Shown piece after piece: positions 26,390 to 34,594 of a stretch of DNA of 64,000 nt (positions within the stretch are counted from its first letter, which is position 1; every line of letters starts with the position of its first letter). Source of the stretch: Streptomyces albidoflavus (GTDB lineage Bacteria > Actinomycetota > Actinomycetes > Streptomycetales > Streptomycetaceae); assembly GCF_000719955.1 (NCBI RefSeq), contig NZ_JOII01000006.1, positions 386,002 through 450,001 on the forward strand. The letters are read 5' to 3'. The notes under the pieces are model-generated. The model had not been told where the DNA came from. It made no database searches and worked only from the letters and a program-made list of their open reading frames with translations. The translations under genes and the position numbers were made by a program.

Positions 26390-27055
26390 TCACCCCTGCG
26401 GCAGCCGGTACCCCATCCCGCGCACCGTCTCGATCCGGTGCGCGCCGAGCTTGCGGCGCAGGGCGCGCACGTAGACGTCGACGATGTTGGAGCCCGGGTC
26501 GAAGTCGTACCCCCAGACCTGGGAGAGGATCTGCTCGCGGGAGAGGACCTGGCCGGGGTGGCGCAGGAAGAGTTCCAGCAGGACGAACTCGCGGGCCGTC
26601 AGGTCGACGGTCTCCTCGCCGGATCGGGCCCGCCGGGTGCGCAGGTCGAGGGTGACCTCGCCGCACCGCAGGACGGTCACCTCCGGCGCGCGGGCGGCGG
26701 TGCGCAGCCGCAGCCGCACCCGGGCCAGCAGCTCCTCGAACCGGAACGGCTTGGTCATCCAGTCGTCGGCCCCGCCCTCCAGACCGGCCACCGTGTCCCG
26801 TACGGAGTCCCGCGCGGTCAGCACGATCACCGGCGCCGTCACCCGGGCCTCGCGCAGGTCCCGCAGGACGGTGAAGCCGTCCCGGCCCGGCAGCCCGATG
26901 TCCAGCAGGACCAGGTCGAAGCCGCCGGTGAGGGCGTAGTCGTGGGCGCTCTCCCCGTCGGCGGCGACCGTGGTGGTGAAGCCGTTGGCCCGCAGCCCCT
27001 TCTCGATGAAGGAGGCGATGCGCTCCTCGTCCTCGACGATGAGTATCCGGTTCAC
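26390..27055 (-). CDS. OmpR-family response regulator
   Basis: This 221-residue two-domain regulator has a receiver (1-118) with VEDEERI, phospho-Asp in LLDIGLPGRDG, Thr in VLTARDS and Lys in TKPFRFEEL. Its winged helix (~127-221) has LTAREFVLLELFLRHPGQVLSREQ and VDVYVRALRRKLG. Its start overlaps the kinase gene's stop by four bases, so the two form a two-component pair. The target genes are unknown. Confidence 0.95.
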   Translation of the reverse strand: MNRILIVEDEERIASFIEKGLRANGFTTTVAADGESAHDYALTGGFDLVLLDIGLPGRDGFTVLRDLREARVTAPVIVLTARDSVRDTVAGLEGGADDWMTKPFRFEELLARVRLRLRTAARAPEVTVLRCGEVTLDLRTRRARSGEETVDLTAREFVLLELFLRHPGQVLSREQILSQVWGYDFDPGSNIVDVYVRALRRKLGAHRIETVRGMGYRLPQG

Positions 27056-28524
27056 GGCGTGGTGGCCCTTTCCAGTACGAGGACGAAGGTGGCGCCGCCC
27101 GACTCCGGCGAGCGCAGCTCGACCCGGCCGCCGGGATGGCCCTCGGCGATGGCCCGGACGATGGCGAGGCCGAGCCCGGCCCCGCTGCCCCGGGCGCCGC
27201 GCCGGGCGGTGCCGCGCCGGAACCGTTCGAAGATGACCTCGGCGTCCTGCGGCTGGACGCCGGGCCCGGTGTCGGCGACGTACAGCTCCGTGGTGGAGTC
27301 GGCGAGGGTGCGGGAGCCGACGGTGATCCGGGCGCCCTGCACGGTGTGCTGCACGGCGTTCTGGGCGAGCTGGACCATGGCCTGGGTGACGCGCTGCTCG
27401 TCGAGGTGGACGAGGTCGTCGTCGGGGCGGTCCGGGCGCAGGTCGGTGTGGCCGTCGAGGACCCAGTCCCGCTCGCCCAGGGTGCGGGCCTTGACGTAGA
27501 CGTCGGCGGTGAGTTCGGCGAGGCGGACGGGGCCGGGGGTGACGAAGTCGGGGCGTTCGGACTTGGCGAGGAGCAGCAGGTCCTCCACGATGCGGCTCAT
27601 CCGGTCGAGTTCGTCGGTGACCAGCCGGACCGTCTCCTCACGCTCGGCCGGGTCGTCGCCCATCAGCTCCAGGTGGCCCCGGACGATGGTGATGGGGGTA
27701 CGCAGCTCGTGCCCGGCGTCGTCGACGAACTGGCGCTGCGCGGCGAAGGCCCGCTCCAGCCGGTCCAGCATGGCGTTGAAGGTGCCCGCCAGCGCCGCGA
27801 TGTCGTCGTGGCCGCGGACCGGGATGCGGCGGGTCAGGTCCTGCTCGGTGAGCTGGGCCGCGGTGGTGGTGACCAGCCGGACCGGGGCCAGGATGCGTCC
27901 GGCGACGGCCCAGCCGATGCCACAGGTCAGCAGCAGGGCGACGGCCGAGATGGCGAGCAGGATCTGGAAGACGGTGTCCGCCTCCTCCCGCTCCCGCTCG
28001 GGATGGAAGGCGACCACGAAGGCCGCCTCCGGGGAGCCGCCGCCGGGGACCACCCGCACCTTGGCCCAGCGGATCTCGCCCTCGGGCCGGTCCAGCGTGC
28101 CGGAGCGGTGCGGGGAGGCGAGGACGGCGGCCCGCGCGTCGGCGTCCCGGTGCAGCGGCAGCCGGACGGGTATCTCGCGGCCCTGGGTGAGCTGGGCCGG
28201 GCCCCGGCCGCCGGTGCGGCCGACCAGGCCGATCAACTCCTCGCCCGGGTCGGCGTACTGGCGTTCCAGGAAGACCCGCAGGAGCCGTTCCGGGTCGCGG
28301 AAGCGGGTGCCGGTGGAGGGGTCCACGCCGCGTTCGAAGAAGGCGGTGAACTCGCCCGTCTCCTGGGCGAGGAGGCGCTCCACCCGGTGGTCGACGTCCC
28401 GCAGCAGGATGGACCGGGTCGTCGCGGCCACCGCCGCCAGGGCGACGGCCATGACGACCAGCAGCCAGAGCAGGATGCGGACCCGGGCGGATATCCGGTG
28501 CGGGACGGAGTCAGCCGTCGTCAC
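27052..28524 (-). CDS. Sensor histidine kinase (HAMP, HisKA)
   Basis: This 490-residue kinase starts at GTG 28524, giving MTTADSVPHRISARVR before the first transmembrane helix. Longer starts would run back through the low-complexity end of the preceding gene. Two helices (~20-40 and ~205-225) flank a ~165-residue extracytoplasmic sensor domain, then come HAMP (~230-280), the H-box DDAGHELRTPITI, the N-box QNAVQHT, the G1 box DTGPG and GAGLGLAIVRAIAEGHPGG. The input signal is unknown. Its first 14 bases overlap the end of the small acidic exported protein. Confidence 0.93.
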   Translation of the reverse strand: MTTADSVPHRISARVRILLWLLVVMAVALAAVAATTRSILLRDVDHRVERLLAQETGEFTAFFERGVDPSTGTRFRDPERLLRVFLERQYADPGEELIGLVGRTGGRGPAQLTQGREIPVRLPLHRDADARAAVLASPHRSGTLDRPEGEIRWAKVRVVPGGGSPEAAFVVAFHPEREREEADTVFQILLAISAVALLLTCGIGWAVAGRILAPVRLVTTTAAQLTEQDLTRRIPVRGHDDIAALAGTFNAMLDRLERAFAAQRQFVDDAGHELRTPITIVRGHLELMGDDPAEREETVRLVTDELDRMSRIVEDLLLLAKSERPDFVTPGPVRLAELTADVYVKARTLGERDWVLDGHTDLRPDRPDDDLVHLDEQRVTQAMVQLAQNAVQHTVQGARITVGSRTLADSTTELYVADTGPGVQPQDAEVIFERFRRGTARRGARGSGAGLGLAIVRAIAEGHPGGRVELRSPESGGATFVLVLERATTP

Positions 28525-28855
28525 CGTCGCGGTCGTCCCGGTCGTCGTCGCGGTCGGGTCCGATGTCGTCCCGGTCGTCGTCCCCGTCGTCGCCCGAGCC
28601 GCTCGGGGAGGGGGAGCCGGAGGGCCGGGCGGAGGGGGCGCCGCCGTCATCGCGGCCGTCCTCGGCGGAGGGGGAGGGGCCGCCGCTCTCCGGCGTGCCC
28701 GAGGGGCCGGAGGAGGGCGAGCCGCTCTCCATCTCCACCCGGGCCGGCGGCGCGGGCGGGTCGGGGCTGTCGGTGAGCGCGAAGCTGGTCGCCGCGATGG
28801 CCAGCGGTATCGCGACGACGGCGGCGAGGGTCGCCACCCGGTGGGAGAAGGCCAT
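28511..28855 (-). CDS. Small exported Asp-rich protein upstream of the sensor kinase
   Basis: This 114-residue protein has an N-terminal signal peptide (VATLAAVVAIPLAIAATSFA), then a low-complexity chain rich in Pro, Ser and Gly. Its last 30 residues are almost only Asp, Arg and Gly. Such tails can bind cations. It is cotranscribed with, and overlaps, the two-component genes, so it could feed the sensor or be a target. No domain was recognised. Confidence 0.65.
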   Translation of the reverse strand: MAFSHRVATLAAVVAIPLAIAATSFALTDSPDPPAPPARVEMESGSPSSGPSGTPESGGPSPSAEDGRDDGGAPSARPSGSPSPSGSGDDGDDDRDDIGPDRDDDRDDRDGDDG

Positions 28856-28972
28856 GCCCGCAGCCTGCCGGGGCCACCCGTCGCCGGGGATGAAGGCCGG
28901 ATGAGGGTTTCTTCATCTTCGCCGCCACCCCGGTGCGCGCGGCCGGCGGTGGGCCGGCCGCCGCGCCGGAGG

Positions 28973-29254
28973 TCAGCTGTCGAGGCCGATGGCGAAGGCG
29001 GCCTCGAGGTCGTGCTGGGAGTAGGTGCGGAACGCCACGTGGGTGTCGGTGCCCTCGACGCCCTCGATCTTGCTGATCCGGCCGGGGATGACGTCGGCCA
29101 GGTCGTCGTGGCGGGGCACGCGCACCATGGCGATCAGGTCGTAGGTGCCGGTCACCGAGAACACCTCGCTGACGTTGTCCAGTGCGGCGATGGCCTCGGC
29201 GATCTCGGGAATGCGGTCCACGCTGGTCTTGATGAGCACGATCGCGGTGATCAC
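28973..29254 (-). CDS. Lrp/AsnC-type ligand-binding (RAM) domain protein
   Basis: This 93-residue protein consists of one RAM domain without the usual helix-turn-helix (ITAIVLIKTSVDRIPEIAEA at the start; VTGTYDLIAMVRVPRHDD in the centre). Such stand-alone domains form oligomers and bind amino acids or related ligands. The GTG start overlaps the rhomboid stop by three to four bases, so it is translated after the rhomboid gene. Its partner is unknown. Confidence 0.9.
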   Translation of the reverse strand: MITAIVLIKTSVDRIPEIAEAIAALDNVSEVFSVTGTYDLIAMVRVPRHDDLADVIPGRISKIEGVEGTDTHVAFRTYSQHDLEAAFAIGLDS

Positions 29255-29988
29255 GGTTTGCTGTCTCCCTCGGTGGCCGTCGCTGGGGTCCTCACTCTAA
29301 GCGACCCCGAACGGGTCCACGCATACAGGAACCCCAGCGCGAATCCGATCAGGTGCGCCAGATAGGCCACGCCCGGGCCCTCGCCGCCGCGCCGGGCCGC
29401 GATCCACTGGAGCGCCGCCCAGAACGGCAGCACCACCCAGGCCGGTACCCGTACCGGGAGGAAGAGGAGGAAGGGCAGCAGCGTGGTGACCCGTGCCTTG
29501 GGCAGCACGTGGAGGAAGGCGCCGAGCACCGCCGAGATCGCCCCGGAGGCCCCCACCAGGGGCTGGGCGGAGTCGGCGAAGGCCGCCGCGTAGCCGAGCA
29601 GCGCCAGGTAGCCGCAGCCCAGATAGAAGAGCAGGTAGCGGACCGGGCCCATCCGCTCCTCCAGCATCCCGCCGAAGACGTGCAGGAAGAGCAGGTTGCC
29701 GAGCAGGTGCAGCCAGCCCCCGTGCACGAAGAGCGCCGTCAGCGGGGTCAGCGCCTCCTCGGCCCGCCCCCGGAACAGCTCGGCGGGGATCACCCCCCAG
29801 CGGTCGTAGTAGGCGTACTGCGCCGCGACCAGCCGCTCGCCCGTGCCGTACGCGGTGGTGAACCCGGAGACCGGACCGAGCAGGAAGACGATCGCGCAGA
29901 GGGCGATCAGGCCGTACGTGACGGGGTGGCCGCGCCCCGCCAGCCGCCGGGCCGCCGTCCGCAGGGAGCCGAACCGTGTCACGATCAT
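29251..29988 (-). CDS. Rhomboid-family intramembrane serine protease
   Basis: This 245-residue protein has six or seven transmembrane helices. The conserved features are HGGWLHLLGNLLFLHVFGG, the catalytic serine in VGASGAISAVLGAF and the catalytic histidine in YLAHLIGFALGFLYAW. It would cleave membrane proteins inside the bilayer; the substrate is unknown. ATG 29988 begins MIVTRFGSLR; in-frame codons further upstream belong to other coding regions. It is coupled to the RAM-domain gene. Confidence 0.92.
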   Translation of the reverse strand: MIVTRFGSLRTAARRLAGRGHPVTYGLIALCAIVFLLGPVSGFTTAYGTGERLVAAQYAYYDRWGVIPAELFRGRAEEALTPLTALFVHGGWLHLLGNLLFLHVFGGMLEERMGPVRYLLFYLGCGYLALLGYAAAFADSAQPLVGASGAISAVLGAFLHVLPKARVTTLLPFLLFLPVRVPAWVVLPFWAALQWIAARRGGEGPGVAYLAHLIGFALGFLYAWTRSGSLRVRTPATATEGDSKP

Positions 29989-30213
29989 GTTCAGATCATG
30001 GCGTAACCGGCGCAAACCACGCATACCGCCTCGCCGGTGCCCTGGGCGGCCCACGGGCGGCCCGCCAGGCCGTAGGGTTGCGGCGTCAGGCGGCACGGAC
30101 GTACCGCGACCCGGTCGCGGTGGCGCCACGTGGTGGCGACGACACCAGCGCAGGCGACAGCGTGGTCGCGGCAGAAGCAGTAGCGACACCGAGTGACACC
30201 AAGGACAGCCACG

Positions 30214-30453
30214 ATGACGGTTCCCCAGCCCACCACCGAGACCCGCTGGCGCTGCACGCTCTGCGGCAACCTCACGCGCTTCGACGTGACCCGCTCCTCC
30301 AAGGTCGTCGAGTACGTCCACCTCGACCTGGCCGGAGTGCCGAACGTCGAGGAGACCGAGGTCGTCAGTGAGACGATCGACTCGGTCCGCTGCCGCTGGT
30401 GCAACGCGGTGGACCAGATCGAACTGGTGGACAGGCCGGGCGCCGGCTCCTGA
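30214..30453 (+). CDS. Small zinc-ribbon protein
   Basis: This 79-residue protein has two CxxC knuckles, CTLCGN near residue 14 and CRWCN near residue 61, typical of a metal-binding ribbon. The middle is rich in Val and Glu. The ATG at 30214 is chosen because AAGGAC lies upstream; a GTG at 30193 is also in frame. It is followed 34 bp later by the NYN-domain gene and is probably cotranscribed. The function is not known; nucleic-acid binding is possible. Confidence 0.75.
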   Translation: MTVPQPTTETRWRCTLCGNLTRFDVTRSSKVVEYVHLDLAGVPNVEETEVVSETIDSVRCRWCNAVDQIELVDRPGAGS

Positions 30454-30487
30454 GGGAGCGGCACCCGCACGGCGATGGGGTGACTCG

Positions 30488-31867
30488 ATGACGGACGGTG
30501 CGCGGCCCGCCGGCTCCACCTCGGGAGCGGACGGCCCCGAAGGCGGCGAGACGGCGGACGAATGCCTCGACCGCCCCCTGCCGGAGCCCGTACGCCACCG
30601 GGTCATCGCCCTCGCCTCCGAGGGGTTCGGCTCCCTCACCCCGAGCGAACTGCCCGCACCGCTGCGGCAGTACGCCCGGTTCACCCCCAGCCGCCGCGTC
30701 AAGTTCGCCGGGAACGCGCTGGCCGCCGCCCTGGAGCACGAGCCGCTCTTCCGCCAGCGCGTCGGCGAGCGGCTGCGGGAGAACCAGGCCGAGCTGGCCG
30801 CCGCCCTGGAGGCCGGCACCGCCCCGCCCGCCGCCGACCCGCTCGACGTGGCCGCCGCTGCCTACGTGCTGCGCCCGGCCGGCTGGGTCAAGCTGGTCAC
30901 CGCCGGCGGCGAGGAGGCCCAGCGCGCCGACGCCGAGCGCGGCGGCGAGCGCGCCCGCGCCGAGGTGGCCCGGCTTCGCGAGGAGCGCGACGCGGCCCGC
31001 GCCCAGGTCCGTACCGAGACCGAGCGGCTGCGCGCCGAACTCGACCAGGCGCGCAAGCAGGCCGACGCCCTCCACCGCAAGCTGCGCAGCGCCCACAGCG
31101 ACATCAAGCGCGGCGAGGCCGCCGTCCGCAAGGCCGAGGCCCGCACCGAGGAGGTACGCGCCGAGACCGCCGCCCAGCTCTCCGCCGCCGACAGCGAGAG
31201 CCGTCGGCTCAAGGCCCGGCTGGCCGAGTCCGAGGCGGCGCTGGAGGCCAGCCGCAAGGCGGCCCGCGAAGGGCGCAGCATCGAGGACATGCGGGTCCGG
31301 CTCCTCCTCGACACCGTGCTGGAGGCCTCCCAGGGGCTGCGCAGGGAACTGGCGCTGCCGCCCGCCGGTATCCACCCGGCCGACACCGTGGACGCGGTGG
31401 AGCCGGGCCGGATGACGCCGAAGGACATCGCGGCCCGCGCCCTCTCCGAGCACGACCCGGCCGTGCTCGACCAGTTGCTGGCGCTGCCCCAGGCCCATCT
31501 GGTGGTCGACGGCTACAACGTCACCAAGACCGGCTATCCCACGATGCCGCTGGAGAAGCAGCGGCTGCGGCTGCTCGGCGGCCTCTCGGCGCTGGCGGCG
31601 CAGACCGGCGCCGAGGTCACCTGCGTCTTCGACGGCGCCGAACTGGCCGCGCCGGTGCTGCTGGCGCCGCCGCGCGGGGTACGGGTCCTCTTCAGCAAGC
31701 CGGGGGTGACCGCCGACGAGCTGATCCGCCAGCTGGTGCGGGCCGAGCCGGAGGGGCGTCCGGTGACCGTGGTCTCCACCGACCGCGAGGTGGCCGACGG
31801 GATCGCGGCGGCGGGGGCCCGGCCGGTCGCCTCCGTGGTCCTCCTCAAGCGGCTCTCGCGCGGCTGA
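30488..31867 (+). CDS. Coiled-coil protein with C-terminal NYN (PIN-like) RNase domain
   Basis: This 459-residue protein has an N-terminal helical region (~25-140), a long charged coiled coil rich in Glu, Arg and Ala (~145-265), and a C-terminal NYN/YacP domain (~335-459). The last carries the acidic metal-binding pattern LVVDGYNVTKTGYP, VTCVFDGAE and VVSTDREVADG. NYN domains are metal-dependent RNases of the PIN type; YacP relatives act in RNA decay. The target is unknown. It is placed right after the zinc-ribbon gene. Confidence 0.88.
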   Translation: MTDGARPAGSTSGADGPEGGETADECLDRPLPEPVRHRVIALASEGFGSLTPSELPAPLRQYARFTPSRRVKFAGNALAAALEHEPLFRQRVGERLRENQAELAAALEAGTAPPAADPLDVAAAAYVLRPAGWVKLVTAGGEEAQRADAERGGERARAEVARLREERDAARAQVRTETERLRAELDQARKQADALHRKLRSAHSDIKRGEAAVRKAEARTEEVRAETAAQLSAADSESRRLKARLAESEAALEASRKAAREGRSIEDMRVRLLLDTVLEASQGLRRELALPPAGIHPADTVDAVEPGRMTPKDIAARALSEHDPAVLDQLLALPQAHLVVDGYNVTKTGYPTMPLEKQRLRLLGGLSALAAQTGAEVTCVFDGAELAAPVLLAPPRGVRVLFSKPGVTADELIRQLVRAEPEGRPVTVVSTDREVADGIAAAGARPVASVVLLKRLSRG

Positions 31868-32068
31868 GGGTGGCGGGGGCGGTGCGGCCGGGGTGGCGCC
31901 GAGTACCGCCAACTTCCGTCGGTATCCCGTAAGTCGGCCAAGTGGCAGTCGGGCGCAAATGACCGACTTTGACAGCTCCTTCACGCGACGCCCTGTCAAC
32001 CTCCCATGACTGACCGTGGATTCTTCGCAACGAAGCCAGGATGTGGCCGAGATTTTTCCTCACAGGAT

Positions 32069-32098
32069 TTGAACTGATCACAAGGAGGTCACTAAGGT
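32069..32098 (+). promoter_or_regulatory. Probable promoter of the first NlpC/P60 gene
   Basis: TTGAAC (32069-32074) and TAAGGT (32093-32098) are 18 bp apart, in a patch less GC-rich than its surroundings. Transcription would start just before the candidate riboswitch. Confidence 0.45.
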
Positions 32099-32099
32099 C

Positions 32100-32192
32100 G
32101 GCCCGAACCTCCGATCGGTTGATCACCCACCCGGGGTGACAGCGGAGGTACCCGCCCACCGGGTTCGTCGGTAGGCGGCTGAAGGAAGAAGG
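32100..32192 (+). ncRNA. Probable c-di-AMP (ydaO-type) riboswitch
   Basis: The leader of the NlpC/P60 gene has the elements I associate with ydaO switches upstream of Streptomyces cell-wall hydrolases: CCGAACCTCC, ACCCGGGGTGACAGC, and a 3' part with GTAGGCGGCTGAAGGAAGAA. The CAGCUAACC segment of the consensus is not clearly present, so this is a pattern match by eye. No other gene is supported in 31868-32203. Confidence 0.5.
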
Positions 32193-32203
32193 AGCTCGCC
32201 TTC

Positions 32204-33232
32204 GTGGCGTCCCACCGTCGACCCAAGCAGCCGAGCCGCACCCGCGTGACCGTGCTCACCGCGACCGCCGCCGCTGCCGTGGCACTCACCTCCCAGACCG
32301 CGCACGCCGACCCCAAGCCGTCCAAGACGGAGGTCAAGGCGAAGGTCGACAAGCTGTACGAGGAGGCCGAGAAGGCGTCCGAGAAGTACAACGGCGCCAA
32401 GGAGAAGCAGGACAAGCTGGAGGGCCAGATAGGCAACCTCCAGGACAAGGTCGCCCGTGGCCAGGAGGAGCTGAACGAGCTGCGCCAGGCGCTCGGTTCG
32501 GCCGCCAGCGCCCAGTACCGCACCGGCGGCATCGACCCCTCGCTGCAGCTCTTCCTCTCCGCCGACCCGGACGACTACCTGGACAAGGCGTCCGCGCTCG
32601 ACCAGCTCAGCTCCAAGCAGGCCGAGGGCGTCAAGAAGATCCAGGCCAAGCAGCGCGACCTCGCGCAGCAGCGCCAGGAGGCCCAGGCCAAGCTCCAGGA
32701 CCTCAGCGACACCCGCAAGGAACTCGGCGACAAGAAGAAGAAGGTCCAGGGGAAGCTCGCCGACGCGCAGAAGCTCCTCAACAGCCTCACCGCCGCCGAG
32801 CGCGCCGAGCTCCAGCAGGAGGAGGAGCGCGCCAGCCGCTCCGCCGGTGACCGTGTGGAGCTCGGGGACGCCGTCCCCGCCTCGAACCGCGGTGCCGCCG
32901 CCCTGGCCGCCGCCAAGTCCAAGGTCGGCACGCCCTACGTCTGGGGCGCCACCGGACCCAACTCCTTCGACTGCTCGGGCCTCACCTCCTGGGCCTTCGC
33001 GCAGGCCGGCTACACCATCCCGCGCATGTCGCAGGACCAGGCCAACGCCGGCACCCGGATCGGCTCGCAGAGCGCCCTCAAGCCCGGCGACCTGGTCATC
33101 TTCTACAGCGACCTGCACCACGTCGGCTTCTACGCGGGCAACGGCCAGGTGCTGCACGCCCCGAAGCCCGGCGCCAACGTGCGCTACGAGTCGATCAACA
33201 ACATGCCGTACATGTTCGGCGTCCGTATCTGA
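32204..33232 (+). CDS. Secreted NlpC/P60 peptidoglycan endopeptidase
   Basis: This 342-residue exported hydrolase cuts peptide stems of peptidoglycan. It has a signal peptide with likely cleavage after TAHA, a coiled coil (~40-200) containing AQYRTGGIDPSLQLFLSAD, and a C-terminal NlpC/P60 domain with nucleophile Cys in FDCSGLTSWAF and His in DLHHVGFYAGNG. The layout matches M. tuberculosis Rv2190c, at the same relative place before pimB. The GTG start follows AAGGAG. The leader seems to carry a c-di-AMP switch. Confidence 0.94.
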   Translation: MASHRRPKQPSRTRVTVLTATAAAAVALTSQTAHADPKPSKTEVKAKVDKLYEEAEKASEKYNGAKEKQDKLEGQIGNLQDKVARGQEELNELRQALGSAASAQYRTGGIDPSLQLFLSADPDDYLDKASALDQLSSKQAEGVKKIQAKQRDLAQQRQEAQAKLQDLSDTRKELGDKKKKVQGKLADAQKLLNSLTAAERAELQQEEERASRSAGDRVELGDAVPASNRGAAALAAAKSKVGTPYVWGATGPNSFDCSGLTSWAFAQAGYTIPRMSQDQANAGTRIGSQSALKPGDLVIFYSDLHHVGFYAGNGQVLHAPKPGANVRYESINNMPYMFGVRI

Positions 33233-33253
33233 CGCACGGACACCACGGACACG

Positions 33254-33289
33254 CGCGAGCCGGAGGGGCCAGGACCCCTCCGGCTCGCG
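33254..33289 (+). terminator. Terminator of the first NlpC/P60 gene
   Basis: A perfect 15-bp stem, 33254-33268 with 33275-33289, has loop CCAGGA. Confidence 0.75.
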
Positions 33290-33435
33290 GCCGTTCGCAC
33301 CCGTCCGGCCCTCCCCGCGCCACCCCCGGCCGACACCGCCCGAACGAGGGAATCCCCGTGGCTCGTGTCGCCCCGCGACTCCGCCGGTGACCTGCGGATG
33401 TGGCACAACGCCCCGATTTGCCCCACCCGAGGTCG

Positions 33436-33465
33436 TTGGAGCACGGGTGATCGCCCCGCTACTGT
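33436..33465 (+). promoter_or_regulatory. Possible promoter of the second NlpC/P60 gene
   Basis: TTGGAG (33436-33441) and TACTGT (33460-33465) are 18 bp apart, about 60 bp before the start codon. No riboswitch-like sequence was seen in this leader. Confidence 0.4.
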
Positions 33466-33526
33466 CTGCCGCGCACTTCCCCGCCAAGGCCGGGGGAGAC
33501 TTCAGCGGAGGGGAGAACGGCTTCCA

Positions 33527-34555
33527 GTGGGGTCCCACCGACACACCGGTACGTCGCACACCGCACGCCACGCCCGAGGCGTGACCGCCGCCACCGCGCT
33601 GTCCGCGGCGGCGGCCACCGCGGCCGCCACGCTCGGCGGCGCCGCCCCGGCCGAGGCCAAGCCCGAGCCGGCCGCCACCCGGGCCTCCGTGGAGCGGCTG
33701 CTCACCGAGGCCGAGCGGGCCACCGAGGCCTTCAACAAGGCCGACGAGCGCACCGGCGCCCTGCGCGCCGAACTCCGCCGCACCCAGGACCGGGTGGCAC
33801 GCGGCCAGGACCGGGTCAACACCATGCGCGGCGCCCTCGGCGCGCTCGCCGGGGCCCAGTACCGCAGCGGCGGCGTCGACCCGGCGCTGGAGCTGATCTT
33901 CTCCGCCGACCCCGAGCAGTACCTGGAGAAGGCCGCCACCCTGGACCGGATCAGCCTGCGCCGGGCCGGTGAACTCAACCGCCTCACCCAGGCCCAGCGA
34001 CTGCTCACCCAGGAGCGCGCCGAGGCCGCCGCCACCCTCGCCGAACTCACCCGCAGCCGGGCCGCCACCGCCCGCCACAAGCGGACCGTCGAGGCCAAAC
34101 TGGCCCGCGCCCGCGCCCTGCTCGCGGCCCTGCCCGACGGCGAGCGCGACGCCCACGACCGGCGCGCCTCCCGGTCCGCCCGGCCCGACCTCGGCGGCAT
34201 CGCCCTCTCCGGCCGCGCCGGCACCGCCGTGGCCGCCGCCCAGCGCGCCCTGGGCAAGCCCTACGTCTGGGGCGCCAACGGCCCCGGCGGCTTCGACTGC
34301 TCCGGCCTCATGCAGTGGGCCTACGCCCAGGCGGGCGTCGGACTCCCGCGCACCTCGCAGGCCCAGCGGAACGCCGGACAGCACGTGCCGCTCTCCCAGG
34401 CCCGCCCCGGCGACCTCGTCACCTACCGCGCCGACGCCAGCCACGTCGGCATGTACGTCGGCAACGGCCAGGTCATCCACGCCCCCTACCCGGGCGCCTC
34501 GGTCCGCTACGACCCGGTCGGCATGATGCCGATCGCCTCCGTCACCCGGGTCTGA
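33527..34555 (+). CDS. Second secreted NlpC/P60 endopeptidase (tandem paralogue)
   Basis: With 342 residues it is exactly as long as its neighbour and has the same plan: signal peptide ending near GGAAPAEA, coiled coil with AQYRSGGVDPALELIFSAD, and NlpC/P60 domain with FDCSGLMQWAYAQAG and SHVGMYVGNGQVIHAP. It clearly arose by duplication; the coiled-coil part has become more Arg/Ala-rich. The GTG start at 33527 is about 11 bases after GGAGGGGAG. It has its own promoter and lacks the leader riboswitch of the first copy, so the two are controlled differently. Confidence 0.92.
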   Translation: MGSHRHTGTSHTARHARGVTAATALSAAAATAAATLGGAAPAEAKPEPAATRASVERLLTEAERATEAFNKADERTGALRAELRRTQDRVARGQDRVNTMRGALGALAGAQYRSGGVDPALELIFSADPEQYLEKAATLDRISLRRAGELNRLTQAQRLLTQERAEAAATLAELTRSRAATARHKRTVEAKLARARALLAALPDGERDAHDRRASRSARPDLGGIALSGRAGTAVAAAQRALGKPYVWGANGPGGFDCSGLMQWAYAQAGVGLPRTSQAQRNAGQHVPLSQARPGDLVTYRADASHVGMYVGNGQVIHAPYPGASVRYDPVGMMPIASVTRV

Positions 34556-34580
34556 CCACGGGCCGGGTCCGCGCGGCCCG

Positions 34581-34586
34581 TACGAT
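34581..34586 (+). promoter_or_regulatory. -10 box (TACGAT) of the lipoprotein peptidase gene, leaderless
   Basis: TACGAT ends eight bases before GTG 34595, with no Shine-Dalgarno sequence. Confidence 0.5.
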
Positions 34587-34594
34587 CGGCGACC

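Noticed and set aside
28525..28650. Longer N-terminus for the sensor kinase (start at 28650)
   Set aside because: The extra 42 residues are a Thr/Pro-rich translation of the Asp-codon run of the preceding gene; the GTG at 28524 gives a normal N-terminus before the first membrane helix.
29989..30819. Longer form of the rhomboid protein
   Set aside because: The extension reads through the antisense of the zinc-ribbon and NYN genes; family proteins start near 29988.
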